This document shows, piece after piece, positions 51,632-61,654 of a stretch of DNA of 64,000 nucleotides. Source of the stretch: Pyruvatibacter mobilis. GTDB taxonomy: Bacteria > Pseudomonadota > Alphaproteobacteria > CGMCC-115125. The translations under genes and the position numbers were made by a program. Position 1 is the first letter of the stretch; each line of letters begins with the position of its first letter. The stretch lies in contig NZ_CP051630.1 in NCBI RefSeq assembly GCF_012848855.1, positions 1-64,000 of the forward strand. The letters are read 5' to 3'. A model generated the notes under the pieces. It ran no database searches. It was not told where the DNA came from and worked only from the letters and a program-made list of their open reading frames with translations.

Positions 51632-54207
51632 AAGCGCTGCAACAATCTGTTGAGATAATCGAGCTCCACCGGCGGCCGTGAGCGGTCACCGGCGCGGCGC
51701 TGTAACTCTTCGAGGATACGTCGGGCCCGCTGGATATCAGTCTCGTCCGGCACCTCGACGCCATCGCCCTGTTGCGGGCCGGAGCTGCGCTGGGGGCGGC
51801 CCAGCGGGTCGCGGCCTTCTCCGCCGCGCCCCTGATCCTGGCCCTGCTGATCGCCCATGGCGAGATCCTCGAGCAGGGTTTCGGCCAGGGCCTGTGCCCC
51901 GTCGCGAAGGTTCTCAATGGCTTCACCCTGTTTGCGGGCGGCGCGTTCGGTGTCGCCCTGGGCAAGGGCGTCTTCCGCGTCCTGCATGGCCCGTTCGGCG
52001 CGGCCGAGAGCGGAGGGCTGAGAGACGCCGGAGCCATCCAGCCCCTCGCGCAGTCGGCTCAGCTCGTCTCGGATGCCGCCCTGCCGCCGCTGAAGCTCGC
52101 CATTGGGGCCTGCGCCCGGCTGGCCCTTGCCTGCCTGGTTGCCGCCCTGGGAGCCCCCTTGCTGATCACCTTCACGGCCGCCTGCCTGGAAGTCCTGGCT
52201 GTTGCCCTGCTGCACGGTTTCATCCTGCAGGGCACGCTGCTGGTCGATGATTTCGCCCATCTGGCCGATGGCGTCATTCATGGCCGACTGTGGCGGCGTC
52301 ATGGCCATCTGGCCGGGCGTGCCGCTGGCAAGGTTTTCCATCATGCGCTGCAATTCGGAGAGCAGCTGCCGGGCAGCGTCGCGCGATCCGGACTGGGCGA
52401 GGTCCTGGAGCGCATCGAGCATGTCTTCGAGGTCGCCGCGTTCGATCATCTGGGCGTCTGGCGGCAACTGCGCGGTATCCCCATTGGGGCCGGCCTGCAT
52501 CTGTTGCTGTGCCAGGGCCTGCAGGAACTCATCCATCGCCTGCCGCAATTCCTGCATCAGGCGGTCGATCTCTGCATCCGGCGCGCCATTCGCCAGGGCG
52601 TCCATCAGAGCGTCCTGAGCGTCGCGCAGGGCGGTTTCAGCCAGAGAGAGCTTCCCGTCCTCGAAATGCAGCGCTACGTCCCACAAGAGCTCGTAGATGC
52701 CGTCCAGGTCGCCTTCGTGGTCGGCTCCCTTCAGGCGCCAATAGGCGGCGCGCAGGGGCAGATAGTCGGTTGCGGTCTCGTAGTAACGGTCTGCGTGCAG
52801 GGTGAGGGCATTCAGCGCGCGGGCGACGCGGGGTGCATCGTCGGGTTTGCGGGCAAGGCGCTGGCGCTGCTCGATGACGGCGCGTGCGACGGGGTTGGTG
52901 AAGCGGCGCTGCGGCAGGCGCATGATCCGGGTGCCGCTCAGCCCCTCCTGGCCTGCTTCATCGAAGGCTGCCAGCGTGATTGCGACCTGCAGGCCGGCCC
53001 AGGGGTGGCTTGTCAGGTCCTTGTAAGTGAATTCGGCTTCCGCCTCGGTGACGCGGGGCGACGGCAGCGGCAGTTTGAGGACCGGCGGGTCGATGGCCGC
53101 AAGAGCCCCGATTTCCGTGCTGGCGGTGCCGTCACCCTCATCGCCGTCGGCGGTGATGTCGGTCGTGTCCGGATCCGGCAGGGTGATGCGCATTTCCGCC
53201 TGGGTGATGCCGTAATCGTCCAGCAGGTCGTAGCCGACGGCGAGGGTCAGCTGCGGCGTGACGGAGAGGGCATCGCCGTCGGTGAAGGTGATCTGCGGCG
53301 CATGATCGGGGGTGAGCGTCAGGGCGTAGCTGTCGAGCACCCGGCCATTGGCGGCCAGGGCAAGCGTGCCCTCCTGCGTCAGTTTAAGGGCGATCTCATG
53401 AGCCCCTGACGCGGCATCGGCAAAGGGATGGTCACCGTCGCCAAGGCGTGCTTCGGCGCTGCCGGCACCATAGATGCGGGCGGTGAGTTCGCTGCCGGTG
53501 GGGACGGAGACCGGAGCCGGGGCACCATCCTCGCCACGGGGGGCAGAATTGAGGAACAGCGGCGGCACGCCGGTATAGGCCGGCGGTGTGATCCAGGCAT
53601 CGTAGGCGATGGCGGTACTGCTGCCCGAGAAGGTGCCGGGCAGCAGATTGTCAGCCAGCCGCGCCGGAGCGTCGCGGCCTGCATGTACAAGGGCTGCGGC
53701 GACAAGAAGGAAGGCTGCGCCGCGCAGGGCATAGCGGTCGGTCTCGGGTGCCCGCGAGCGTGGGGATGCGAACCTGGCCTGCCGCATGGCGCCTTCAAGG
53801 CGGGCCTGATGGGCCGCCCAGAGGGCAGAGCCTTCGTTGCGGTCGCCTGCGAAGTCAGCGCGGTCGTCGGCCAGCGCGGATAGGGGGCGATGCCTGAGGC
53901 CTGACTGCCGCTCGATACGGCGCAGGGCTTCCTCGGTTTCAGGCCAGCGCCAGCCGCGCAAACTGCGGATCAAGAGCCAGGCAGACCCGCCGAGCGTGCC
54001 GGCAAGGGCGAGCCAGTGCAGGGGAGCGGGCACCGACTGCCAGCCATTGACCAGTGCCACGGCCCCATAGACGCCGGTGAGGCTCAAGGGTGCTACGAGT
54101 TCGGGCCACAGGCGCTCCCAGGCTAGGCCCGCACGCGTCAGTGCCACCTTCCGCTTCAGGGCGGGCGGCAGATGGTCTGCGGCGGTGTCGCGGCGCTTGC
54201 GGATCAA
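51628..54207 (-). CDS. TIGR02302/DUF4175 family large membrane protein
   Basis: 859 residues. Two to three membrane helices lie in the first 190 residues (LSLTGVYGAVALVNGW, ALAGTLGGSAWLLI, YALRGAAFLLVAAALV), then a large periplasmic region with Ig-like strands (YDAWITPPAYTG) and helices. From about residue 590 a Gln/Gly-rich low-complexity segment (QQGNSQDFQAGGREGDQQGG) precedes coiled-coil helices (RAMQDAEDALAQGDTERAAR). Ends in ELDYLNRLLQRF. This family is restricted to alphaproteobacteria and sits beside lysA and ftsEX; function unknown to me. Confidence 0.87.
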   Translation of the reverse strand: MIRKRRDTAADHLPPALKRKVALTRAGLAWERLWPELVAPLSLTGVYGAVALVNGWQSVPAPLHWLALAGTLGGSAWLLIRSLRGWRWPETEEALRRIERQSGLRHRPLSALADDRADFAGDRNEGSALWAAHQARLEGAMRQARFASPRSRAPETDRYALRGAAFLLVAAALVHAGRDAPARLADNLLPGTFSGSSTAIAYDAWITPPAYTGVPPLFLNSAPRGEDGAPAPVSVPTGSELTARIYGAGSAEARLGDGDHPFADAASGAHEIALKLTQEGTLALAANGRVLDSYALTLTPDHAPQITFTDGDALSVTPQLTLAVGYDLLDDYGITQAEMRITLPDPDTTDITADGDEGDGTASTEIGALAAIDPPVLKLPLPSPRVTEAEAEFTYKDLTSHPWAGLQVAITLAAFDEAGQEGLSGTRIMRLPQRRFTNPVARAVIEQRQRLARKPDDAPRVARALNALTLHADRYYETATDYLPLRAAYWRLKGADHEGDLDGIYELLWDVALHFEDGKLSLAETALRDAQDALMDALANGAPDAEIDRLMQELRQAMDEFLQALAQQQMQAGPNGDTAQLPPDAQMIERGDLEDMLDALQDLAQSGSRDAARQLLSELQRMMENLASGTPGQMAMTPPQSAMNDAIGQMGEIIDQQRALQDETVQQGNSQDFQAGGREGDQQGGSQGGNQAGKGQPGAGPNGELQRRQGGIRDELSRLREGLDGSGVSQPSALGRAERAMQDAEDALAQGDTERAARKQGEAIENLRDGAQALAETLLEDLAMGDQQGQDQGRGGEGRDPLGRPQRSSGPQQGDGVEVPDETDIQRARRILEELQRRAGDRSRPPVELDYLNRLLQRF

Positions 54208-54262
54208 AGGCTGTCACGCTCCCAAAGGCTTGCCGGCCGGCGCGCGACGCCCTGGGAGAGGG

Positions 54263-55546
54263 TCAGCGGTCCAGCCAGTCCGGCATCCGGTTGTCAGCCA
54301 GCAAAGCGTCATAAGTTTGGCGCTCGCGGACCACGGCCCAGTCTGCCCCATTGACCATCACTTCGGCCACCAGGGGACGCGCATTGTAGGTCGAGGCCTG
54401 CACCGCGCCATAGGCTCCTGCGGAAAGGATAGCCAGACGGTCGCCCTGGGCAAGCAGCGGCAGATCACGATCCTTTGCAAAGGTGTCGCCGCTTTCGCAG
54501 ACAGGCCCCACAATGTCGGCCTTCAGCCGCGGGTGGTCGGGCGCGGGCTCTGTCACCGGCAGCATGTCGTGCCAGGCGTCATAGAGCGTCGGGCGGATCA
54601 GATCGTTCATGCCCGCGTCGAGGATCAGGAAGTCCTTGGCCTCGCCATGCTTCACATAGGTGACTTCGGTCACCAGCACGCCTGCGTTCCCCGCAATGAT
54701 CCGGCCCGGCTCAAACAGCAGGCGCACATCGAGGTCGGCGAAGGCCTCGCAGGCGATGCGGCCATAGTCTTCGGGGTGAGGCGGCGGCTCATTGCCCTGC
54801 ATGTAGGGAATGCCCAGCCCGCCGCCGAGATCCACATTGTGCACGGCGTGGCCCTGCGCCTTCAGCTCGCGCACAAGCTCCGCCACCTTGGCGAAGGCTG
54901 CCTTGAACGGGTCGAGGCTGGTGATCTGGCTGCCGATATGCACATCGACGCCGACAATCTCGATGCCCGGCAGGTCAGCGGCGCGGGCATAGACCGCGTG
55001 CGCGCGCTCCCAGGCGATGCCGAACTTGTTTTCAGCCTTGCCGGTGGTGATCTTCACATGGGTGTTGGCATCCACATCCGGGTTCACCCGCAGCGAGATG
55101 GGCGCGCGCATGTTCTTGGTAACGGCCACCTCATTGAGCGCTTCAAGCTCCGGCTCGCTTTCCACATTGAACATGAGGATGCCTTCGTCGAGCGCATAGG
55201 CCATCTCCTCGCGCGTCTTGCCGACGCCGGAAAAGACGATCCTGTCCGCCGGAATGCCCGCCTTGCGCGCGATGCGGATTTCGCCCTGGGAGACGACGTC
55301 AGCACCGGCCCCCATCTTTGCCAGCGTCGAGACAACGGCGAGGTTGGAGTTGGACTTCACCGAAAAGCACACAAGTGCCTTGTTGCCGCTGGTGCCGGGC
55401 TTGAAGGCGTCGGAGAAAACGCGGAAATGCCGCTCGAGCGTTGCTGTGGAGTAGCAGTAAAACGGTGTGCCCACGGCATCGGCAATGGCCGACAGGGAGA
55501 CGTCCTCGGCGTGAAGAACGCCGTTCTTATAGGCAAAATGGTGCAT
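54263..55546 (-). CDS. lysA: Diaminopimelate decarboxylase
   Basis: 427 residues from ATG 55546 (MHHFAYKNGVLHAEDV); the frame is open beyond but overlaps the lipoprotein gene. PLP Lys in VCFSVKSNSNLAVV, HIGSQITSLDPF, DLGGGLGIPY, and CESGDTFAKD with the active-site Cys are all present. Last step of lysine synthesis, and controls the meso-diaminopimelate pool for peptidoglycan. Confidence 0.95.
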   Translation of the reverse strand: MHHFAYKNGVLHAEDVSLSAIADAVGTPFYCYSTATLERHFRVFSDAFKPGTSGNKALVCFSVKSNSNLAVVSTLAKMGAGADVVSQGEIRIARKAGIPADRIVFSGVGKTREEMAYALDEGILMFNVESEPELEALNEVAVTKNMRAPISLRVNPDVDANTHVKITTGKAENKFGIAWERAHAVYARAADLPGIEIVGVDVHIGSQITSLDPFKAAFAKVAELVRELKAQGHAVHNVDLGGGLGIPYMQGNEPPPHPEDYGRIACEAFADLDVRLLFEPGRIIAGNAGVLVTEVTYVKHGEAKDFLILDAGMNDLIRPTLYDAWHDMLPVTEPAPDHPRLKADIVGPVCESGDTFAKDRDLPLLAQGDRLAILSAGAYGAVQASTYNARPLVAEVMVNGADWAVVRERQTYDALLADNRMPDWLDR

Positions 55547-55568
55547 CTGTCGTGTTCCGGCTTTCGGC

Positions 55569-55820
55569 CTAGTTGACGGCTTCCGGGGCGGGGAAGCGCG
55601 GCCGGGAGCTCTCCTCGGGCGTTTCGCGCTGGGCTTCCGGAGCAGGTGCCGTGGCGGCGGGTGAGGGCTCGCCGGTGGGTTCCGGGAAATCCTTGTCGGG
55701 ACCAAGCAGCGTGTCGCGGCCTTCTGGCGGCACCAGGGCTCCGCGGACGCCGCAGCCGGCGACCACAAGAGCCAGAAGAGCTGCCACGGCAAGCCTGCCG
55801 AAGGATGTCGCTGCGGTCAT
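55569..55820 (-). CDS. Small lipoprotein, LptM (YifL)-like
   Basis: 83 residues from ATG 55820, which overlaps the argH stop (ATGA). Signal peptide [14 protein letters not shown] with lipobox and acylated Cys at about 23, followed by [12 protein letters not shown], resembling the CGxKGPL start of LptM, which helps LptD maturation in enterobacteria. The remainder is Pro/Ala/Glu-rich and probably unfolded. The argH–lptM-like–lysA order is common in alphaproteobacteria. Confidence 0.8.
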   Translation of the reverse strand: MTAATSFGRLAVAALLALVVAGCGVRGALVPPEGRDTLLGPDKDFPEPTGEPSPAATAPAPEAQRETPEESSRPRFPAPEAVN

Positions 55821-57196
55821 GAAAGCTGCTCCCGCCAATAGGCTACCTGGGCGCGCACATTATCCGGCGCCGTCCCGCCGAAGCTTGTGCGGCTTTTGAC
55901 CGAGTTGTCGAGGCCCAGCACGTCAAAAACCTCGGCAGTGATCTTGGGTTCAGCCTGCTGCATCTCTTCTAGCGTCAGCCCGTCAAGGTCGCAGCCCTTG
56001 GCCTCGGCAGCGGCCACGAGGCTGCCTGTCACGTGATGCGCATCGCGGAACGGCATGTTGAGCTCGCGCACCAGCCAGTCCGCCAGATCGGTGGCAGTGG
56101 AAAAGCCCGTGCCGGCGCTGGCACGCATGGCGTCCTTGTTCACCGTCAGATCACGGATCATGCCGGTCATCGCAGCAATCGCCACATCAAGGGCGTCCAT
56201 CGCATCAAAGGCCGGTTCCTTGTCTTCCTGCATGTCCTTTGAATAGGTCATGGGAAGGCCCTTGAGCATGATCAGCAGGCTGTTGAGCGCGCCGATGATG
56301 CGGCCTGGCTTGGCGCGCACGAGTTCTGCCGCGTCCGGATTGCGCTTCTGCGGCATGATCGACGACCCGGTGGAGAACTTGTCCGGCAGGCGCACGAAAT
56401 TGAACTGCGACGACGTCCAGATGACGATTTCCTCGGCCAGCCGCGACAGGTGAACCGCGCAGATGCTGGCAGCCGACAGGGTTTCGAGCACGAAGTCGCG
56501 GTCAGCAACGGCATCAAGCGAGTTGCGGGTCGGCCCGTCGAAGCCGAGCGCCTTGGCCGTCTGCTCACGGTTGATGGGGAAGGACGTGCCGGCCAGAGCG
56601 GCAGAGCCGAGCGGGCTCAGCCCTGCGCGGGCATGGGCATCCTGAAACCGGCCGCGGTCACGCGCCAGCATTTCCACATAGGCCAGGCAATGATGGCCGA
56701 AGGTCACGGGCTGGGCGGTCTGCAGATGCGTGAAGCCGGGCATCACGGTGTCCGTGTGCTGCTCGGCCTGGTCCACCAGCACGGTCTGCAATTCCTTCAG
56801 GCCCTCATCGAAAGCCTCCAGGCGCTCGCGCACATGCAGCTTGAAGTCTGTCGCCACCTGGTCGTTGCGCGACCGGGCGGTGTGCAGGCGGCCTGCAGCC
56901 GGGCCGACGAGGTCGCGCAGGCGGGCTTCCACGTTCATGTGGATGTCCTCAAGGTCGCGGCGGAACGGGAAGGTGCCGTTCACGAGTTCTTGTTCGACCT
57001 GGTCCAGCCCCTTGAGAATTTCGGCCAGGTCGTCGCTTGAGATAATGCCGCTGTCGGACAACATTTGAGCATGGGCGCGGCTTCCGGCAATGTCCTGCCG
57101 GGCCAGGCGCTGATCGAAGTCGATGGAAACGTTGATTGCTTCCATGATGGCGTCAGGTCCGTCCGCGAACCGGCCGCCCCACATTTTGTTGCCCAC
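55817..57196 (-). CDS. argH: Argininosuccinate lyase
   Basis: 459 residues from GTG 57196 ([15 protein letters not shown]); ATG 57184 is an alternative, and the upstream frame to 57295 would run into the divergent tlpA gene. [25 protein letters not shown] with the catalytic His, and [17 protein letters not shown], the fumarase/lyase signature with the catalytic Ser, are present. Produces arginine and fumarate. First gene of the argH–lptM–lysA unit. Confidence 0.95.
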   Translation of the reverse strand: MGNKMWGGRFADGPDAIMEAINVSIDFDQRLARQDIAGSRAHAQMLSDSGIISSDDLAEILKGLDQVEQELVNGTFPFRRDLEDIHMNVEARLRDLVGPAAGRLHTARSRNDQVATDFKLHVRERLEAFDEGLKELQTVLVDQAEQHTDTVMPGFTHLQTAQPVTFGHHCLAYVEMLARDRGRFQDAHARAGLSPLGSAALAGTSFPINREQTAKALGFDGPTRNSLDAVADRDFVLETLSAASICAVHLSRLAEEIVIWTSSQFNFVRLPDKFSTGSSIMPQKRNPDAAELVRAKPGRIIGALNSLLIMLKGLPMTYSKDMQEDKEPAFDAMDALDVAIAAMTGMIRDLTVNKDAMRASAGTGFSTATDLADWLVRELNMPFRDAHHVTGSLVAAAEAKGCDLDGLTLEEMQQAEPKITAEVFDVLGLDNSVKSRTSFGGTAPDNVRAQVAYWREQLS

Positions 57197-57242
57197 AGTC
57201 TGTGCCTTTGTCGTTGTCTTAGCTGTCAGGAAAACGTGTCCG

Positions 57243-57938
57243 ATGTCCCGTGAAACCGGCCCCGCCAAATCCGACGAGAAGAAAGTGTCACCCAAGACCC
57301 GCTTTCAGCTCACCGCCTTCATTCTCGCGGCGGTCATTGCGGCGGTTCTATACGGCATGGGCCCGATGGGTGGCAAATCGGATGGTGATCGTAACGGCGC
57401 TGTCGAGCGTGCAGATGCGGAGGCTGCCACTGTTGACCTCGCCCCGCTGACCGTGGGCGCCGTCGAGAATTTCGTGCCCGCAGAAGCCCCGCTTGATCTC
57501 AAGCCCATCAGCTTTGTGGACGCGGAAGGGAACCGGCTCACCCTCGATGACTTCGAAGGACGGGTTGTGCTGCTCAATCTGTGGGCTACCTGGTGCGGCC
57601 CGTGCCGGGAGGAAATGCCCGCGCTGGACAGGCTGCAGGCGGAACTAGGCAGTGACGAGTTCGAGGTACTGGCGCTCAGCCTCGACCGGGGCGGTATCGA
57701 CAAGCCGCGCGACTTTCTGGCGGAGATCGGCGTCAGCAATCTGGCGCTCTACCATGACGAAACGGGCCGGATGAATGTGCCGCTCGGTGCTTTCGGGCTG
57801 CCGACGACACTGCTGATTGACAGGCAGGGGCGGAGCCTTGGGCGGCTTGTCGGGCCTGCGCACTGGGATACCGGCACTGCCATAGCCCTCATCCGGGCCG
57901 CGATTGACGCGGATGAGACGGGCGGTCCGGCATCCTGA
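57243..57938 (+). CDS. TlpA-like thiol:disulfide oxidoreductase
   Basis: 231 residues from ATG 57243. A membrane anchor ([20 protein letters not shown], about 20–39), then a thioredoxin-like domain from about 90: [23 protein letters not shown] with CxxC, and the cis-Pro loop [21 protein letters not shown]. Likely a periplasmic reductant for cytochrome c maturation or similar. Divergent from argH with about 46 bases between starts, so their promoters overlap. Confidence 0.9.
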   Translation: MSRETGPAKSDEKKVSPKTRFQLTAFILAAVIAAVLYGMGPMGGKSDGDRNGAVERADAEAATVDLAPLTVGAVENFVPAEAPLDLKPISFVDAEGNRLTLDDFEGRVVLLNLWATWCGPCREEMPALDRLQAELGSDEFEVLALSLDRGGIDKPRDFLAEIGVSNLALYHDETGRMNVPLGAFGLPTTLLIDRQGRSLGRLVGPAHWDTGTAIALIRAAIDADETGGPAS

Positions 57939-57948
57939 ACCGTGTGAA

Positions 57949-58470
57949 TCAGGAAGCTTCGCCGGTCTGCCGATACGTGGTGAAGAGGGCACCCAGGATC
58001 TGTCCCACCTCGCTGCCGCCATGGGTCAACGGCAGGCAGACCGCGTGATAGATCAGGTGATCCCGTTCAGCGCTTGATGCCTTGGTGACTGCGAATACCG
58101 GGGCGCCGCGTGAGATTGCGGCCTTCTGGATTGCAGACCAGCGGCGGCTGATGGCGTTCTCCGGGGACGATCGGCCGATCTCGGATACTTTCATCCCCGT
58201 GCGTTCCTCACCGGTCATCTGGGTGAGGGCGGAGCCAAACAGGCGAATTCGGAAATCACCGTCCTCGAGGGGTTCGGTGATCGCCAGGTTCGGCGCGATG
58301 TCGGACAGGTCAGCCAGATTGATGTCCGCGCGGTCTGGCATGGCTTTGCCTGCGCATTTTTCTGACCAATAAGCAAACAATCGCTCCGCGCCAGGGTGGC
58401 TCGGAGCGGCGACAAAAGTGAACCCGGCATCAGGTGCAGCCGGAAGGTCGGAACTAGACACTAAACACAC
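57949..58470 (-). CDS. PAS_5-type PAS domain protein
   Basis: 173 residues. FAYWSEKCAGKAMPDRADIN and DFRIRLFGSALTQMTGEERTG followed by YHAVCLPLTHGGSEVGQILGALF fit the alphaproteobacterial PAS_5 family, single-domain proteins carrying a PAS fold. No output domain is attached. Ligand and partner unknown. Confidence 0.78.
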   Translation of the reverse strand: MCLVSSSDLPAAPDAGFTFVAAPSHPGAERLFAYWSEKCAGKAMPDRADINLADLSDIAPNLAITEPLEDGDFRIRLFGSALTQMTGEERTGMKVSEIGRSSPENAISRRWSAIQKAAISRGAPVFAVTKASSAERDHLIYHAVCLPLTHGGSEVGQILGALFTTYRQTGEAS

Positions 58471-58485
58471 ACTTCTTAGTCAGAA

Positions 58486-58556
58486 TTAACCACCTTCATA
58501 AGGTGTACCGACAAAACGTCAGCAACCAAAGCGTGTTGGCGCCTTAATGGTGGTTA
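58486..58556. repeat. Spaced inverted repeat upstream of the PAS protein gene
   Basis: TAACCACC (58487–58494) and GGTGGTTA (58549–58556) are perfect inverted copies. Next to the first copy lies a compact hairpin CACCTT-CAT-AAGGTG (58491–58505). The stretch is AT-richer than its surroundings and precedes the PAS gene, so it may hold its promoter and operator. Confidence 0.35.
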
Positions 58557-58569
58557 TGGTTAACGGGAA

Positions 58570-58615
58570 CGTGAAAAACAGCAGAAAACCGGGCGTTTCT
58601 GTTGAAACCGCCCGG
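58570..58615 (-). terminator. Rho-independent terminator after hbd
   Basis: On the minus strand CCGGGCGGTTTC pairs with GAAACGCCCGG with a single bulged base (58615–58589), followed by TTTT, then a second TTTTT run to about 58570. It lies 36 bases after the hbd stop and would end the etfBA–hbd transcription unit. Confidence 0.8.
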
Positions 58616-58650
58616 CGATGCCTCTGTGATGTGAGGCGGTGCTGAGGGGG

Positions 58651-59526
58651 TTACCGGGTGGGAACCGGAGAATCACCGCGGTAATCGTAGAAACCGCGAC
58701 TGGTCTTGCGACCCAGCCATCCGGCTTCGACATATTTCACCAGCAGCGGGCAGGGGCGGTACTTGGAGTCCGCCAAGCCCTCATAGAGCACCTGCATGAT
58801 CGACAGGCAGGTGTCGAGACCGATGAAATCAGCCAGTTCGAGCGGGCCCATCGGGTGGTTGGCGCCCAGCTTCATGGCGGTGTCGATGGCTTCGACACTG
58901 CCGACGCCCTCATAGAGGGTGTAGATTGCTTCGTTGATCATCGGCAGCAGGATGCGATTGACGATGAAGGCCGGAAAATCTTCCGCCACGGTCGCCTTCT
59001 TGCCGATATGGGCCACGAAATTCCTCGAGGCCTCGAAGGTCTTTTCGTCGGTGGCGATGCCGCGCACGAGTTCGACCAGTTCCATGACCGGCACGGGATT
59101 CATGAAATGAATGCCCATGAAGCGCTCCGGACGGTCTGTCGAGGCGGCCAGGCGGGTGATGGAGATCGACGAGGTATTGGTCGCCAGAATGGTGTGCTCC
59201 GGCAGGACCGGGCAGACATCGGCGAAAATCTTGCGTTTGATCTGTTCTTCTTCCGTGGCGCTCTCGATCACGAGGTCGCAAGCCGCGAGCGCGTCCAGGC
59301 CGCCGGAGGGGCGGATGCGCTTCAGCGTGGTATCACGGGTAGCATCGTCGATGGCGCCTTTGGCAACCTGGCGGGCGAGGTTGCCGTTGATGGTGGCAAG
59401 GCCGCGCTCAATCGCGCCTTCGTCCACATCATGCAGGATGACGTCCAGACCCGACAGGGCGCACACATGGGCGATACCGTTGCCCATCTGCCCTGCACCG
59501 ATCACACCGACCGTACCGATATTCAT
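58651..59526 (-). CDS. hbd: 3-hydroxybutyryl-CoA dehydrogenase
   Basis: 291 residues from ATG 59526. VGVIGAGQMGNGIAHVCA binds NAD, ILATNTSSISI and GIHFMNPVPVMELVELV carry the catalytic Ser/His region, and EDFPAFIVNRILLPMINEA plus GPLELADFIGLDTCLSIM mark the C-terminal helical domain of the short-chain HAD family (PaaH/Hbd). Interconverts 3-hydroxybutyryl-CoA and acetoacetyl-CoA. Co-directional with etfBA, 169 bases downstream. Confidence 0.93.
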   Translation of the reverse strand: MNIGTVGVIGAGQMGNGIAHVCALSGLDVILHDVDEGAIERGLATINGNLARQVAKGAIDDATRDTTLKRIRPSGGLDALAACDLVIESATEEEQIKRKIFADVCPVLPEHTILATNTSSISITRLAASTDRPERFMGIHFMNPVPVMELVELVRGIATDEKTFEASRNFVAHIGKKATVAEDFPAFIVNRILLPMINEAIYTLYEGVGSVEAIDTAMKLGANHPMGPLELADFIGLDTCLSIMQVLYEGLADSKYRPCPLLVKYVEAGWLGRKTSRGFYDYRGDSPVPTR

Positions 59527-59695
59527 GAGAATTACTGTCCTGTCCGCGGTCTGCTGCCTGCCTGGGGCCGGGCCGTCGGGCCGGCACATCGCATTGCGGG
59601 CGCACCGCTCACTTCAGGGGAGGGGCTTGCCCGGGGCTGGTAGTATGCACCAAGGCCCCGGGGAAGCGTAGCGTATTCAAGCCTTTTGGGAAGGC

Positions 59696-60634
59696 TTAGA
59701 GAACCTTGTCGAGCTCGGCTTCAAGCTCCGGCACCGCCGTGAAGAGGTCCGCGACCAGGCCGTAATCGGCAACCTGGAAGATCGGAGCTTCCTCATCCTT
59801 GTTGATGGCGACGATGACCTTGGAGTCCTTCATGCCGGCCAGGTGCTGGATGGCACCGGAAATGCCGACGGCGATGTAGAGCTCAGGGGCCACGATCTTG
59901 CCGGTCTGGCCGACCTGGTAATCGTTGGGCACGAAGCCCGCGTCCACAGCGGCGCGCGAGGCACCGACGGCGGCGCCGAGCTTGTCGGCCACCTTGTCGA
60001 GCATGGCGAAGTTGTCGCCGGACTGCATGCCACGGCCACCGGAGACGATGATCTTGGCAGCGGTCAGCTCCGGACGGTCGGACTTGGTCAGCTCTTCGCC
60101 GACGAATTCGGACAGGCCGGGATTGTCGGCGGCAGCAACGTTCTCGACAGCAGCCGAACCGCCGTCGCCGGCAGCGTTGAAGGACGCGGTGCGGACCGTG
60201 ATGACCTTCTTGGCGTCGGTGGACTGGACGTGCTCGATGGCGTTACCGGCATAGATCGGGCGGGTGAACGTATCGGCGCTTTCAACCGACATGATCTCCG
60301 AGATCTGCGCCACGTCCAGCAGGGCTGCCACGCGCGGCATGTAGTTCTTGCCGTTGGTGGTGGCCGGGGTGAGGATCGCGTCATAGGAGCCTGCGAGGCT
60401 CACGATGAGGGCGGCCATCGGCTCGGCAACCTGCTTGGCGTACTGGGCGTCGTCGGCAACCAGCACCTTGGCGGCACCTTCCAGCTTGGACGCGGCTTCG
60501 GCGGCAGCGCCGCAATTCTCACCGGCCACCAGAATGTGCACATCACCACCGATCTGGGTGGCGGCGGTCAGCGCCTTGGCGGTGGCGTCGTTGAGGGCGG
60601 CGCCCGTGTGTTCTGCGATAAGGAGCGTGGTCAT
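59696..60634 (-). CDS. etfA: Electron transfer flavoprotein alpha subunit
   Basis: 312 residues. The C-terminal FAD-binding domain is complete: [88 protein letters not shown]. Carries electrons from acyl-CoA dehydrogenases to ETF-ubiquinone oxidoreductase. It shares one base with the end of etfB. A perfect hairpin AAGCCTT…AAGGCTT (59679–59697) overlaps its stop codon but has no T tract. Confidence 0.96.
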   Translation of the reverse strand: MTTLLIAEHTGAALNDATAKALTAATQIGGDVHILVAGENCGAAAEAASKLEGAAKVLVADDAQYAKQVAEPMAALIVSLAGSYDAILTPATTNGKNYMPRVAALLDVAQISEIMSVESADTFTRPIYAGNAIEHVQSTDAKKVITVRTASFNAAGDGGSAAVENVAAADNPGLSEFVGEELTKSDRPELTAAKIIVSGGRGMQSGDNFAMLDKVADKLGAAVGASRAAVDAGFVPNDYQVGQTGKIVAPELYIAVGISGAIQHLAGMKDSKVIVAINKDEEAPIFQVADYGLVADLFTAVPELEAELDKVL

Positions 60635-61383
60635 TAGATAACTCCGGCTTCGTTCTTCAGCTTGCTGACGAGTTCAGCAACGGTCTCGACCTTGACGCCT
60701 GCCTGGCGTTCGGCCGGCTCGGTCACCTTCAGCACCTTCAGGCGCGGGGTGGTCTCACCGCCGAAATCGGCCGGAGCCTTCTCGTCGATCGGCTTCTTCT
60801 TGGCCTTCATGATGTTCGGCAGCGACGCGTAGCGCGGCTCGTTGAGGCGCAGGTCGGCGGTCACGATGGCCGGCAGGGTGAGGGACACGGTCTGTGTGCC
60901 GCCGTCGATTTCGCGGACGACGTTGAGCTTGCCGTCCTGCTTTTCGATCTTGGCGGCGAAGGTGCCCTGGGCCCAGCCGAGGAGGGCTGCGAGCATCTGA
61001 CCGGTCTGGTTGGAATCGTCGTCAATGGCCTGCTTGCCGAGGATGACGAGTTCCGGGCCTTCGGCGTCGACCACACCCTTGAGGATCTTGGCGACGTTGA
61101 GCGGCTCGACCGTGTCGTCGGTCTTTACCAGGATGCCGCGATCAGCGCCCATGGCCAGCGCGGTGCGCAGGGTTTCCTGGGCCTGCTGCGGGCCGATGGA
61201 CACGACCACCACTTCGGTGGCGGTGCCGGCTTCCTTCAGGCGGACGGCTTCTTCAACGGCGATTTCGTCGAACGGGTTCATCGACATCTTGACGTTGGCC
61301 AGTTCAACGCCGGACTGGTCCGCTTTCACGCGGACCTTCACGTTGTAATCGACCACGCGCTTGATCGGCACGAGCACTTTCAT
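60634..61383 (-). CDS. etfB: Electron transfer flavoprotein beta subunit
   Basis: 249 residues. [54 protein letters not shown] (ETF-beta signature region) and [23 protein letters not shown]-type C-terminus (shown in part) with AMP binding. Forms the ETF dimer with EtfA. First gene of the etfB–etfA–hbd unit; the 270-base upstream gap holds a perfect palindrome at 61619–61643. Confidence 0.96.
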   Translation of the reverse strand: MKVLVPIKRVVDYNVKVRVKADQSGVELANVKMSMNPFDEIAVEEAVRLKEAGTATEVVVVSIGPQQAQETLRTALAMGADRGILVKTDDTVEPLNVAKILKGVVDAEGPELVILGKQAIDDDSNQTGQMLAALLGWAQGTFAAKIEKQDGKLNVVREIDGGTQTVSLTLPAIVTADLRLNEPRYASLPNIMKAKKKPIDEKAPADFGGETTPRLKVLKVTEPAERQAGVKVETVAELVSKLKNEAGVI

Positions 61384-61618
61384 GGAGGCAGTCTCCGAAC
61401 TTGCGAATCTTGATGGAGCTTGCGCTTTTGCCCATCAGGCCGTCAGACCTTGCAAGAAGTGCTGACACTGGAGGGAAAAACCAAGCAAACCCGGAGTGTG
61501 CAAGACCCCGAGTATTGTTGCGGTGCGGGAACCTACTTGGCCCCCGTAGGCGAGTCAACGCGCAGGCAGGCCTGCTCCCTGGCGAAGAAATATTGCGTAT
61601 ATATTCCGTGCCAAGCGC

Positions 61619-61643
61619 ATATATGTCGCAGTGCGACATATAT
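61619..61643. repeat. Perfect 12-base palindrome around a single base
   Basis: ATATATGTCGCA (61619–61630), G (61631), TGCGACATATAT (61632–61643). It sits 12 bases after the rhomboid gene stop and about 235 bases upstream of etfB, in a small AT-rich island. There is no T tract, so it is more like a dimeric regulator's operator than an ordinary terminator. Confidence 0.6.
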
Positions 61644-61654
61644 ATCTGCCGATG

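Noticed and set aside
51772-53409. Long plus-strand open frame of 545 codons opposite the TIGR02302 gene
   Set aside because: It is a shadow of the minus-strand gene in GC-rich DNA; no domain, compositionally odd protein, and the opposite frame has a full recognisable family with proper start and overlap.
54077-55576. Plus-strand open frame of 499 codons opposite lysA
   Set aside because: Shadow of lysA; the translated protein shows no motif and lysA has all catalytic signatures.
59679-59697. Hairpin AAGCCTT…AAGGCTT at the etfA stop as a terminator
   Set aside because: Perfect stem but no T tract on either strand, and hbd follows in the same direction; more likely an mRNA stability element or chance.
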